Of a stretch of DNA of 11,341 nucleotides, positions 5,392-11,341 are shown piece by piece; the stretch's first letter is position 1, and each line of letters opens with the position of its first letter. The notes beneath the pieces were generated by a model that saw nothing but the letters and a program-made list of their open reading frames with translations, had not been told where the DNA came from and searched no databases. Source of the DNA: Spirochaetaceae bacterium (GTDB taxonomy: Bacteria > Spirochaetota > Spirochaetia > Treponematales > Breznakiellaceae). The position numbers were made by a program, and so were the translations under genes. The DNA is taken from assembly GCA_031280705.1 (NCBI GenBank), contig JAITGJ010000124.1, forward strand, positions 1 through 11,341, in the 5' to 3' direction.

Positions 5392-7107
5392 TCACGGGGA
5401 TATGGATATGCGGAAGCGGAACACGTTCCCCGCGGAAAATCCCCACCGCCGGTTTACATACCCGGAAAATGCCCGCGCTTCCCGCGCGAAGATTTCGGCC
5501 AAAAGGGGCCAGGTCTTGCCGCCATCGCGGTTGTACTCAGGCGGCGGGAGAACCGAGCCGCGCCAGGGATGGCTGTCCAACTGCCGGGCCAGGGTCTCGC
5601 CAAAATACGCGCCTGCCTGATCGGCTTCCTGCTGGAGACAGTAGGCCATAAATTCATTGACAAGCAGGTACGGATCGGTAATATCATAACGCTGAAAATC
5701 AAAAAACGAGCGGAGAAACCGCTGCGCCTCATCTTCAAGCTGTTCCCAGCGCCGCCGGGAAAACGCGCGAAAGTCTTCATCCAGAAAAAACAGGCCGTGG
5801 AACGCCTCGTGCACCATAAAACGGCGGCGCAAATACGCGGGCGATTCACGGGAAACGGAAATCACCGCGCCCCGGCCGGGGACAAGCGTTTCCGCGCCGT
5901 CATAACGGATAACGCCGTGATCAAGCAGCAGCGCTTCAAGTTCCCGTTCTTCCGCGGACAAGGGGAAGCCGCTTTGCCGCGCGGCAGTAAAAAACGCCGC
6001 CAGGTCCTCCGCCCGGTAGTCATGGGCGTTCCAGCCGTGCAGGGAGGAAAGTTCCGCGTCGCTTGCGAGGCGTCCCCGGAACCCGGCCTTTTCCACAAAA
6101 AAAGCGAGGCGTTTGAAAAGCCGGTCCTGAACCGCGTAATTTTTGGTATCGAAAATAAGAATTTCAGGAAAGCCATCCCACCGGAACACTTCAAAGCGCC
6201 CATCACGCCACAACTCCTCTGGATAGTTCAAAATGAGCGCGGGGTCGAGGAGCGTCGCGCCGTCCCGCGCCTCCTCCGCGGCGAGTATCACCGCGCCCGG
6301 ACAGGAGCGCGTCTCCACGGCAAGCGGAAACGCGCCGTTTTCCCGGCGCAAAAAAAACGGCGGCAAACGGATCGCGCCGCCGGGGGCCGCCGCGCCGCCG
6401 GCATATTCCACACGGACACGCCCCGCGGTGAACGCCGCCTCGCCGGAAAAATCCCGGATGACGAGGGAAACGGGAACGGAAAAATCAAACTGTCCGGGCG
6501 GATCGATCACGAAGTGAAGCGCGGAAGACCGGTATACAAACGGGGTGAGGACGGCATCGCTCCGGGGGGCGGCCTCAAAGCCGTACCAGCGGGGAACAAG
6601 GCGGACACCCCTGATTTCCACGACGCCGCACCCGCCGGCTGCGCTCTTTTGCGGGGCCGTTCCCGTCAGGGTAAACCCGCGCAGCGTTCCCGGCGCAACC
6701 GGCGCCGCGTAGCGGAGGGTTTCCGCCGGGGGAATGTCGAGAAAGGCCGTATCCAGGGGAAGACGCCACGCGCCGTTTTCCGCAAACGACAGTACCGCCC
6801 GCGGGGCCTCATCGCCGTAACCGGTGTCGCCGTAACCGGCAGTGACGGATATGGCGTCAGGTTCACCGTTGTATACATAGGCCACTTCCATCGAAGCGTT
6901 TACGGGAACGGTAAGGGGCGGATCAAATTCGTAGCGGAGAACCGAGCCGCGCGCCGTAAAGCGCAGCCGTCCGGTAATCGCCTCCCGGGAACAACCATAC
7001 AGTTCCGTTTCGGGAACGGAAACGGGAAAGTCAACCGGTGCGCGCGCGGCGCAGGCACAGGCAAGAAACAATACCCAAAGCGCCGTCCGGTACAAACGCC
7101 GGATCAT
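5392..7107 (-). CDS. putative exported HExxH zinc metallopeptidase
   Basis: The 571-residue product begins with a short basic segment and a hydrophobic core ending LFLACACAARAP. It could be an ordinary signal peptide or a spirochaete-type lipoprotein signal with C17 (or C19) as the lipidated residue. Residues about 30-300 look beta-rich and match no family I can name. The C-terminal part has RRFMVHEAFHGLFFLDEDF: the HEAFH motif (H433, E434, H437) is a zinc-peptidase signature. NEFMAY (484-489) about 50 residues later could supply a third ligand, E485, as in gluzincins. No known peptidase family is assigned. The ATG at 7107 overlaps the stop of the upstream gene in ATGA, implying coupled translation. 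The protein would act outside the cytoplasmic membrane. Confidence 0.7.
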   Translation of the reverse strand: MIRRLYRTALWVLFLACACAARAPVDFPVSVPETELYGCSREAITGRLRFTARGSVLRYEFDPPLTVPVNASMEVAYVYNGEPDAISVTAGYGDTGYGDEAPRAVLSFAENGAWRLPLDTAFLDIPPAETLRYAAPVAPGTLRGFTLTGTAPQKSAAGGCGVVEIRGVRLVPRWYGFEAAPRSDAVLTPFVYRSSALHFVIDPPGQFDFSVPVSLVIRDFSGEAAFTAGRVRVEYAGGAAAPGGAIRLPPFFLRRENGAFPLAVETRSCPGAVILAAEEARDGATLLDPALILNYPEELWRDGRFEVFRWDGFPEILIFDTKNYAVQDRLFKRLAFFVEKAGFRGRLASDAELSSLHGWNAHDYRAEDLAAFFTAARQSGFPLSAEERELEALLLDHGVIRYDGAETLVPGRGAVISVSRESPAYLRRRFMVHEAFHGLFFLDEDFRAFSRRRWEQLEDEAQRFLRSFFDFQRYDITDPYLLVNEFMAYCLQQEADQAGAYFGETLARQLDSHPWRGSVLPPPEYNRDGGKTWPLLAEIFAREARAFSGYVNRRWGFSAGNVFRFRISISP

Positions 7108-7889
7108 ACAAGCGAAATGACGCCCCGGGCGATCAGTTTTGCCAGCGCGTAACGGCGTTCCGCGGACGCGCCGCCCTCTTTATCGCTTAAAAATATTTCG
7201 AGCTGGGCGGCAAACGATTCCGGCAGTTCCGGGAGCGCCAGCACCTGATCGCCATAGGAACGGTGGGACGGCTCAAAACGGTGATTGATGCAAAACAGGG
7301 TGAGGCAAGCGTGTTTGATAAATCCCGCCGCCGAAATGAGGGAAAAGAAATCATCACCCTGATACAGCGCCGCGCCAAGATCGTTCAGAAAGTGTTCCAT
7401 TTTTGATTGATTCACTTCCCGGAGCCGCGTCCAGAATTCGCCGCTCGCGTTGCCGATCCGGTCCCGGATGCGGTCGATCCATCCGGTACGGCTGAAAAGA
7501 ATCTCCCCGTGAACCAGGCGGTAAAATCCATAGGTTCCCGCATCCTTGATAATCCACAGGGACGCGGTTTTGGTATCCGCGTAGGAAACAAGATCTTCGA
7601 TCTGGGTAACGCCCTTGTACTCTACGCGGACGGGCAGGTCCCCAATGAGGAACCGGTCTTTGAGCCGGTAGCCGGAGTTTTCAAAGGCGGCCGTGTCCTC
7701 ACCGTATAGCGTACGGCGCGTATCCGGCTCCGGGACCGGCCCGGAGAAAAAGACATCCAGCACCAGCGCAAAATAGGGATCCAGCGTGTCGGACATGGCC
7801 GCCTCATTAAGCGAGACACATTCAACCCCCGGCCATCCGGCAAAAAGCGCCGTAAATCGCTCCGCAAGGAGCTTGGTTTTCAGTTTCAT
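7104..7889 (-). CDS. conserved-type protein of uncertain family, coupled to the metallopeptidase
   Basis: The product has 261 residues, with no signal peptide or membrane segment. The N-terminal half contains DPYFALVLDVFF (about residues 37-48) and a later VRVEYKGVTQIEDLV. The C-terminal half is helical, including a stretch around LFCINHRFEPSHRSYGD. That order loosely recalls nucleotidyltransferase-like proteins with a helical C-terminal domain (DUF4037 or kanamycin nucleotidyltransferase type), but the classical GS-x-D-x-D motif is not evident. I regard this as a weak hint only. The ATG at 7889 is preferred over longer forms because the extension is low-complexity and Arg/Gly-rich, and a promoter lies immediately before the ATG. 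It overlaps the metallopeptidase start by four bases. Confidence 0.75.
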   Translation of the reverse strand: MKLKTKLLAERFTALFAGWPGVECVSLNEAAMSDTLDPYFALVLDVFFSGPVPEPDTRRTLYGEDTAAFENSGYRLKDRFLIGDLPVRVEYKGVTQIEDLVSYADTKTASLWIIKDAGTYGFYRLVHGEILFSRTGWIDRIRDRIGNASGEFWTRLREVNQSKMEHFLNDLGAALYQGDDFFSLISAAGFIKHACLTLFCINHRFEPSHRSYGDQVLALPELPESFAAQLEIFLSDKEGGASAERRYALAKLIARGVISLV

Positions 7890-7896
7890 TACGGGT

Positions 7897-7926
7897 ATGA
7901 TACTCCATAGTTTGAAAAACTGGCAA
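7897..7926 (-). promoter_or_regulatory. promoter of the 261-residue protein and metallopeptidase pair
   Basis: The minus strand reads TTGCCA (plus 7921-7926), an 18-base spacer, and TATCAT (plus 7897-7902). Only seven bases separate the -10 box from the ATG at 7889, so transcription would start at or next to the start codon. That fits the absence of a well-placed ribosome site and suggests a leaderless or nearly leaderless mRNA. The region is also upstream of the divergent plus-strand gene. Confidence 0.6.
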
Positions 7927-7989
7927 GACGCCGGGGCAAACAGCTCTGGAGCACAACCCGTTTCCGCCTTTCCCCGCCGGTTTGCGGTT

Positions 7990-8595
7990 ATGACGCCCCA
8001 CCGGGACATACGGCCGGCGCTCCGTGACTGGCAGGCCGGTCTTTTTGCCCGGGGCATCGGCGGCGCGTGGAGTTTTCCGCCGGTGGTTCCCCTGGCCCCG
8101 CTTGCACATCCCCTTGCCGAAGCAGACCTCAAGGCCCTGGCCCGGCGGCTCCGCGCAATGACGCTGCCGCCTGACGGCCCGCCTCCGCACGATACGGCGC
8201 GGGAACCGCCGCCCCGCGCCGGTTTTTTTACCACGACAGACGAACCGTTTTTTGTGGAAGCGGGGAATCTGCTGCTTTGGGGGCTTCCCCTCATCGCCGG
8301 AGATCAGGCGTCCTGGCCGTTACCGTCCTGGCCGTTATCCGCCGGGACGGATGGGGGGACGGCTATCCTTCCCGCGCCGGTATTTCCGCGCCCCTTTCTG
8401 GCGTCGTTTATTACGGAGCGTGATCCGGCGGAAATCGCGGCGGCCCATCGCGCAGTGGCAGCCGCGCCGCCCCCCCGGCTCCGTTTCCGCGCCGCCGCCG
8501 TGGCGAATCTGCGCCTCGCGCCGGTTGGATACCCCCCGGATGCGTGTTCTTTTTCCTGGAAGCTGGGTAAATTCCACTGGCTTCCCCGGGCGTGA
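7990..8595 (+). CDS. hypothetical protein, divergent from the peptidase pair
   Basis: This is a 201-residue Pro/Ala-rich product with no signal peptide or membrane segment, and I do not recognise a family. It holds two hydrophobic strand-like segments of similar style, WSFPPVVPLAPLAHPL near residue 28 and PRPFLASFITERD about 110 residues later, and ends SFSWKLGKFHWLPRA. A duplicated fold such as that of 2H phosphoesterases is conceivable, but the His-x-Thr/Ser motifs are absent. The start is uncertain: ATG 7990 has no clear ribosome site, and in-frame ATG 7897 and TTG 7912 would lengthen it by 31 or 26 residues. The stop overlaps the next start (GTGA), so it is probably co-transcribed with the DUF167 gene. 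Confidence 0.65.
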   Translation: MTPHRDIRPALRDWQAGLFARGIGGAWSFPPVVPLAPLAHPLAEADLKALARRLRAMTLPPDGPPPHDTAREPPPRAGFFTTTDEPFFVEAGNLLLWGLPLIAGDQASWPLPSWPLSAGTDGGTAILPAPVFPRPFLASFITERDPAEIAAAHRAVAAAPPPRLRFRAAAVANLRLAPVGYPPDACSFSWKLGKFHWLPRA

Positions 8596-8888
8596 TCGTG
8601 CTCTCCTGCATCCGTTTTGACGCGAACCGCGTTTATCTTGATATAAAAGCTTTTCCCGCCGCGCCGAGGACGGAGTTTGCCGGGGTCAGGGACGGGCGGC
8701 TCCGGGTGCGTATCGCGAAAGCGCCGGAAGACGGCAGGGCAAACGCCGAATTGATTGCTTTTCTGGCAAGAACCCTGCGCTGTCCCCGGCGCGTAATCGG
8801 GCTTGCGGCCGGGGAAAAGTCGCGGCTCAAAACGCTTTCGTTTCCGGCGGAATTGCGCGAAACGCTGGAAACAGTTATAAAGGAATAA
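8592..8888 (+). CDS. DUF167 / YggU (UPF0235) family protein
   Basis: This is a 98-residue small cytoplasmic protein. The family hallmark is visible: VRIAKAPEDGRANAELIAFLARTL (about residues 39-62), then VIGLAAGEKSRLKTLSF. This matches the DUF167 pattern of a conserved GxAN segment and a basic loop after the last strand. The biochemical role of the family is unknown. The start is taken as GTG at 8592, overlapping the previous TGA by three bases; a second in-frame GTG at 8598 is equally possible. No strong ribosome site is present, which fits translational coupling. Confidence 0.88.
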   Translation: MIVLSCIRFDANRVYLDIKAFPAAPRTEFAGVRDGRLRVRIAKAPEDGRANAELIAFLARTLRCPRRVIGLAAGEKSRLKTLSFPAELRETLETVIKE

Positions 8889-8896
8889 GAGGCGTT

Positions 8897-8946
8897 TCCG
8901 CCGCCCACGTGCGGCGGACGCGCATACATGCGAGCGCATACATGCG
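8897..8946 (+). repeat. hairpin plus tandem 14-mers in front of the DUF2147 gene
   Basis: TCCGCCGC (8897-8904) pairs with GCGGCGGA (8911-8918). It is followed by two adjacent copies of the 14-mer GCGCATACATGCGA (8920-8933 and 8934-8947, differing at the last base). Each copy has a small palindrome, CGCAT/ATGCG. The ribosome site GGAGG follows at once. There is no T-tract, so this looks like leader structure and not a terminator for the DUF167 gene. Confidence 0.55.
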
Positions 8947-8957
8947 GAGGAAACGAT

Positions 8958-9530
8958 ATGAAAACAGTACTTTTACCACAGCTTTTTCGGCATTCATATT
9001 CCAAAAGCGCCGCGCGGGCGGGTTCCCGGACCGGACGGTTTTTGAAGCCGGGACTATTTTGTATTATTTTTCTGTGCGGTGTAGTTTCGCTTTTTGCAGA
9101 CCCCGCAGAAGGATACTGGATCAGCGTAGACGATAAAACCGGGCGCGTAACCGCGGGCTGGCATGTTTACGAGGAGGCAGGCGTGCTGTACGGGCGCATT
9201 CTTTCCATCGCGGACTTTCCACAGGATACGCCGGCCCTGTCCTGCAAGGAATCCTACCCGGACTTTCCCCTTCCCGGCAAGGTAAACGAAATGCGTGTGG
9301 TGGGCACGATCTGGCTCTACGGACTTGAGAAGGAACGCGAGGGGCGGTGGAGCGGCGGAAGGCTCGTTGACCCCAACAACGGCAATCTGTACGGGTGCCG
9401 CGTTACGTTCCATGCCGCGGGCGGGCGCTACCGCACGGACACCCTCGAAGTGCGGGGAACCGTCGGCCCCTTCGGCGCGAGCCAGTTCTGGCGGAAAAGC
9501 AGCCGGGAAGAAGCATCAGCGCTTCACTAA
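8958..9530 (+). CDS. DUF2147 family exported protein
   Basis: The 190-residue product has the DUF2147 pattern. GYWISVDDKTGRVTAGWHVY is followed by GVLYGRIL, a Cys/Pro-containing middle, RWSGGRLVDPNNGNLYGC, and LEVRGTVGPFGASQFWR near the C terminus. Family members are typically periplasmic or exported; their role is not established. The membrane-spanning signal is KPGLFCIIFLCGVVSLFA-DP, with a likely signal-peptidase I site after FA (about residues 47-48). The ATG at 8958 is preferred for its GGAGG ribosome site six bases upstream, although it gives an unusually long n-region of about 30 residues. TTG 9042 would give a standard signal peptide. The TAA stop is also the first three bases of the repeat element that follows. 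Confidence 0.88.
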   Translation: MKTVLLPQLFRHSYSKSAARAGSRTGRFLKPGLFCIIFLCGVVSLFADPAEGYWISVDDKTGRVTAGWHVYEEAGVLYGRILSIADFPQDTPALSCKESYPDFPLPGKVNEMRVVGTIWLYGLEKEREGRWSGGRLVDPNNGNLYGCRVTFHAAGGRYRTDTLEVRGTVGPFGASQFWRKSSREEASALH

Positions 9531-9652
9531 GGCAGCACTGATTTATTCAATCGAGAATAAATCAGTGCTACCTTAATGTGGTATTTGCGTAATGAAATGA
9601 GCAAATACATAGGGCGGCGCTGATTAGCGTCAAGTTAATCAGCGCCGCCCTA
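9528..9652. repeat. 125-bp element of nested inverted repeats
   Basis: Three hairpins lie end to end. The first pairs 9528-9548 with 9555-9575: 21 bp, one mismatch, loop AATCGA. The second is GTATTTGC/GCAAATAC (9581-9588 and 9601-9608). The third pairs 9610-9626 with 9636-9652: 17 bp, perfect. The arms of the first and third hairpins share the consensus TARGGCRGCRCTGATT, so four related copies exist in alternating orientation. The outer ends of the whole element form one long terminal inverted repeat. It has no coding capacity. It could be a MITE-like element, a solo pair of insertion-sequence ends, or a strong bidirectional terminator; the arms lack a T-tract at the right place. Confidence 0.7.
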
Positions 9653-10013
9653 ACGCGCGGCAGCCGCCGCCCGGGACGAGAGGCCCGGCGGCGGTTTAGT
9701 TGGAAGCCCTCCGGGGCGTGGTTCTTCATTATGCCCGTAATGGTATTGCTGCACATTCATGATGCGCATGATTTTTATACGCTCCAAAAAAGGAAACCCG
9801 GTAAAACCGGACACTGCCGATTCGTTATGTCAATGATAATCAGCGGCGGGATAAAACTGTCCCATCGAGGGAGATAGAACGAAAACAGAGCTGTTAGTAA
9901 TCCTATTGGAAGCGGAATTTGCCCGGAAACCCCCGTCAGAGGCCGGCGCGGTTTCCGAACAAATTCCTCTTAAAAAGGGCTTGTTCGATAACCAGTGTAT
10001 TATTTCATGTACT
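9653..10013. other. gene-poor spacer with hairpins
   Basis: I see no credible gene here. A GC-rich hairpin pairs 9664-9675 with 9684-9694 with one bulge and is followed by TTTAGTT, so it could act as a weak plus-strand terminator. A second inverted repeat, CGAACAA/TTGTTCG (9956-9962 and 9981-9987), lies 27 bases past the GNAT stop on the minus strand and may end that transcript, though without a T-tract. A 76-codon minus frame (9830-10060) overlaps the GNAT gene, has no ribosome site and looks like no family I know. It may be a remnant. Confidence 0.5.
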
Positions 10014-10610
10014 TTATTCTTTTGCATACTCCATATAAACAAACGCATTGATCCCGGCATATTTTTTCCCGAACTTCAATTCTTTTCTGCACGTTTCCCG
10101 GAACCCAAGTTTTTGGTACAATTTAAATGCGCCGGCATTGGTATCCGCTACTTCCAACACATAGTTTTTATATTCCGGCAATGTCAATAAATGTTTTATA
10201 ATTGTTGATGCAACGCCCCGTTTCCGGTATTCCGTCCTGGTTGCTACAAACTCAACCGATGCCGTTCTTTCGTCAAGTTCCATCGGATACTTTGGATATC
10301 TATTGAAATAATGCTTAAATAAAACATGCGCGGCCAGCCCTTTGATTATTCCCAGATGCTTCACCAGTATTTTTCCGCTGTGTTTTATGCAAAAATGTTC
10401 TTGATCAATACAAACGGTCATTCCGGCGGCTTCATTATCAATTATGGCCATATAAAAATATTCTGTCACAAACATATGGGCGAATGCCCTGATAAGCCTA
10501 TTTTTATCCTTTGAGAAAAACTGTAAATCCTTCCCATAGGCGTCCACAAATAGTTCGCTTATTTTTTCCCGGATATTTTCCCCCAGGTCAATCGCCCGCC
10601 TGATTTCCAT
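10014..10610 (-). CDS. GNAT-family N-acetyltransferase
   Basis: GNAT enzymes move an acetyl group from acetyl-CoA to an amine; the substrate here is unknown. The 198-residue product has the acetyl-CoA-binding motif A around VEFVATRTEYRKRGVAS (residues 119-135; pyrophosphate loop R129-x-x-G132-x-A134) and motif B, YVLEVADTNAGAFKLYQKLGF (150-170), with the usual N-A-x-A-x-x-L-Y-x-K-x-G-F-like pattern. The ATG at 10610 has GGAGG seven bases upstream. The gene is clearly richer in A/T than the oad and peptidase genes and lies next to an insertion-sequence remnant, so it may have been acquired horizontally. It is not evidently linked to any neighbour. Confidence 0.85.
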   Translation of the reverse strand: MEIRRAIDLGENIREKISELFVDAYGKDLQFFSKDKNRLIRAFAHMFVTEYFYMAIIDNEAAGMTVCIDQEHFCIKHSGKILVKHLGIIKGLAAHVLFKHYFNRYPKYPMELDERTASVEFVATRTEYRKRGVASTIIKHLLTLPEYKNYVLEVADTNAGAFKLYQKLGFRETCRKELKFGKKYAGINAFVYMEYAKE

Positions 10611-10978
10611 GATTTTCCTCCAATGACCTATTCCTTTGTACCGTGGGCCCGTAAAACGGCCCGGATGGTTATTCTATAAGCACTTTTAAGCGGAAGCTGT
10701 TTAAATGCGTCAGCCATTAAACAACTCCAGCATACTGTTTTGCATCATTTTGTCAACTGTTTTGACGCATGGCGCCCCGCGTTTGGGGCATTACGGCGAC
10801 CTATTCAACAAGCGGTCATACATCGAACAAGTCCATTCATCAGCCCACGCCAAAATCTCTGCGGGAAAGACCGCTTGGATTCTTCATCAGGCGCTTTCGG
10901 CGCGACGCCTGTCCGCATTGTATTCGTACATATTTCCAGGGACCTTTAACAAACGATTGAACGCATTCCACATTCTTG
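10611..10978. other. spacer between the GNAT gene and the transposase remnant
   Basis: No intact gene is supported. It holds an imperfect hairpin near 10642-10660 (GGGCCCGT with ACGGCCC), GCCCC/GGGGC at 10774-10789, and CAGGCG/CGCCTG at 10888-10911. Overlapping minus frames (a 105-codon one at 10840-11157 and shorter ones) have no recognisable motif and several internal stops in neighbouring frames. They look like decayed sequence downstream of the transposase fragment. TAGAAT on the minus strand near 10670 could be a -10 box for the GNAT gene, but there is no convincing -35 box. Confidence 0.4.
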
Positions 10979-11341
10979 TCATCCAATGCCCCTAAAAGCC
11001 GCCCATTGCGCATGAACCAGTTTGCATGCAAAACAACACCGGCCGTACAATGTCGGCTTGCGTAATACGCTCTTACGGTGGAATTTCGCGTTATCCATGA
11101 TTGCCGTAAAGCCTTTGGGTATTGCCGCGAGCAAACAAGGTACAAACCAATGTTCAAAACTCACCATCGGTTCATTGCTTGTAACATTTAATACCATAAT
11201 GGTTGCCGTTACCCAGAGGCCAATGCCATTTACCCGGTCAACATGGTGTCCCGGTTTGACCTCTGCAATGGATTCCCCTCGCGGGGCGCGGCCGTATTCT
11301 CTTTGTAAATAGGTGTTTACATCGCTTTCATCAATAAAAAC
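10979..11341 (-). pseudogene. IS630-family transposase remnant, runs off the window
   Basis: Reading the minus strand from the last base gives VFIDESDVNTYLQREYGRAPRG and, further on, FEHWFVPCLLAAIPKGFTAIMDNAKFHRKSVL. The IDE(S) and MDNxxFH motifs and the YGRAPRG segment are typical of the DDE domain of IS630 transposases. The first and second catalytic Asp are present. The usual LPPYSPDxNPIE block with the third acidic residue is absent in all three frames, and a TGA stops the frame 40 residues after MDN, so it cannot be an active enzyme. The N-terminal helix-turn-helix part would lie beyond the right edge. No terminal inverted repeat could be identified. Confidence 0.8.

Noticed and set aside
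5569..7152. 527-codon plus-strand frame opposite the metallopeptidase gene
   Set aside because: Very basic, no motif; the opposite strand encodes a signal peptide, HExxH and a coupled start.
8920..8947. Possible CRISPR repeats
   Set aside because: Only two adjacent 14-mers without spacers; no array or cas genes in the window.
9830..10060. 76-codon minus frame ending MGQFYPAADYH
   Set aside because: No ribosome site, overlaps the GNAT 3' end, no family recognised; noted only as a possible remnant.
10840..11157. 105-codon minus frame over the transposase remnant
   Set aside because: Out of frame with the DDE domain and without motifs; it does not restore the missing transposase C terminus.

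Overview
The window looks like a chromosomal segment of a fairly GC-rich spirochaete, most likely a Treponema relative. This is an inference from the gene set and not a database result: an oadG-oadA-oadB sodium-pump decarboxylase operon, a DUF2147 exported protein, and several exported or hypothetical proteins of a spirochaete-like type. Most genes are GC-rich. The right-hand 1.4 kb is visibly richer in A/T and carries an insertion-sequence remnant, so it looks like an accessory patch.

Layout. On the minus strand from the left edge are a truncated tRNA-Glu(CUC), tRNA-Gln(CUG) and a clear promoter for the pair, then apt (adenine salvage). Next comes a 250-base spacer holding a promoter and a long foldable RNA that may be a 6S-like RNA or a structured apt leader. 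It is followed by an alkyltransferase-like (ATL) gene, an intrinsic terminator, and the oadG-A-B operon with hairpin-bearing spacers. After another 290-base spacer come two translationally coupled minus-strand genes: a putative HExxH metallopeptidase with an export signal, and, upstream of it in transcription, a 261-residue protein of uncertain family. These are driven by a promoter that seems to give a nearly leaderless mRNA.

From about 7.99 kb the strand switches. A hypothetical gene overlaps a DUF167/YggU gene by four bases, then comes a DUF2147 exported protein whose stop codon lies in the first bases of a 125-bp element built of inverted repeats. The stretch from 9.65 to 10.01 kb has no convincing gene. 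A minus-strand GNAT acetyltransferase follows, then a decayed IS630-type transposase fragment that runs off the right edge.

How the genes work together. OadG, OadA and OadB should form one membrane complex that decarboxylates oxaloacetate and exports Na+. apt (purine salvage), ATL (alkyl-lesion recognition) and the tRNAs are housekeeping functions with no evident pathway link to it. The metallopeptidase and its upstream partner are probably one functional unit of unknown role. The items most worth a second look are the structured RNA before apt, the 9528-9652 palindromic element, and the peptidase pair.
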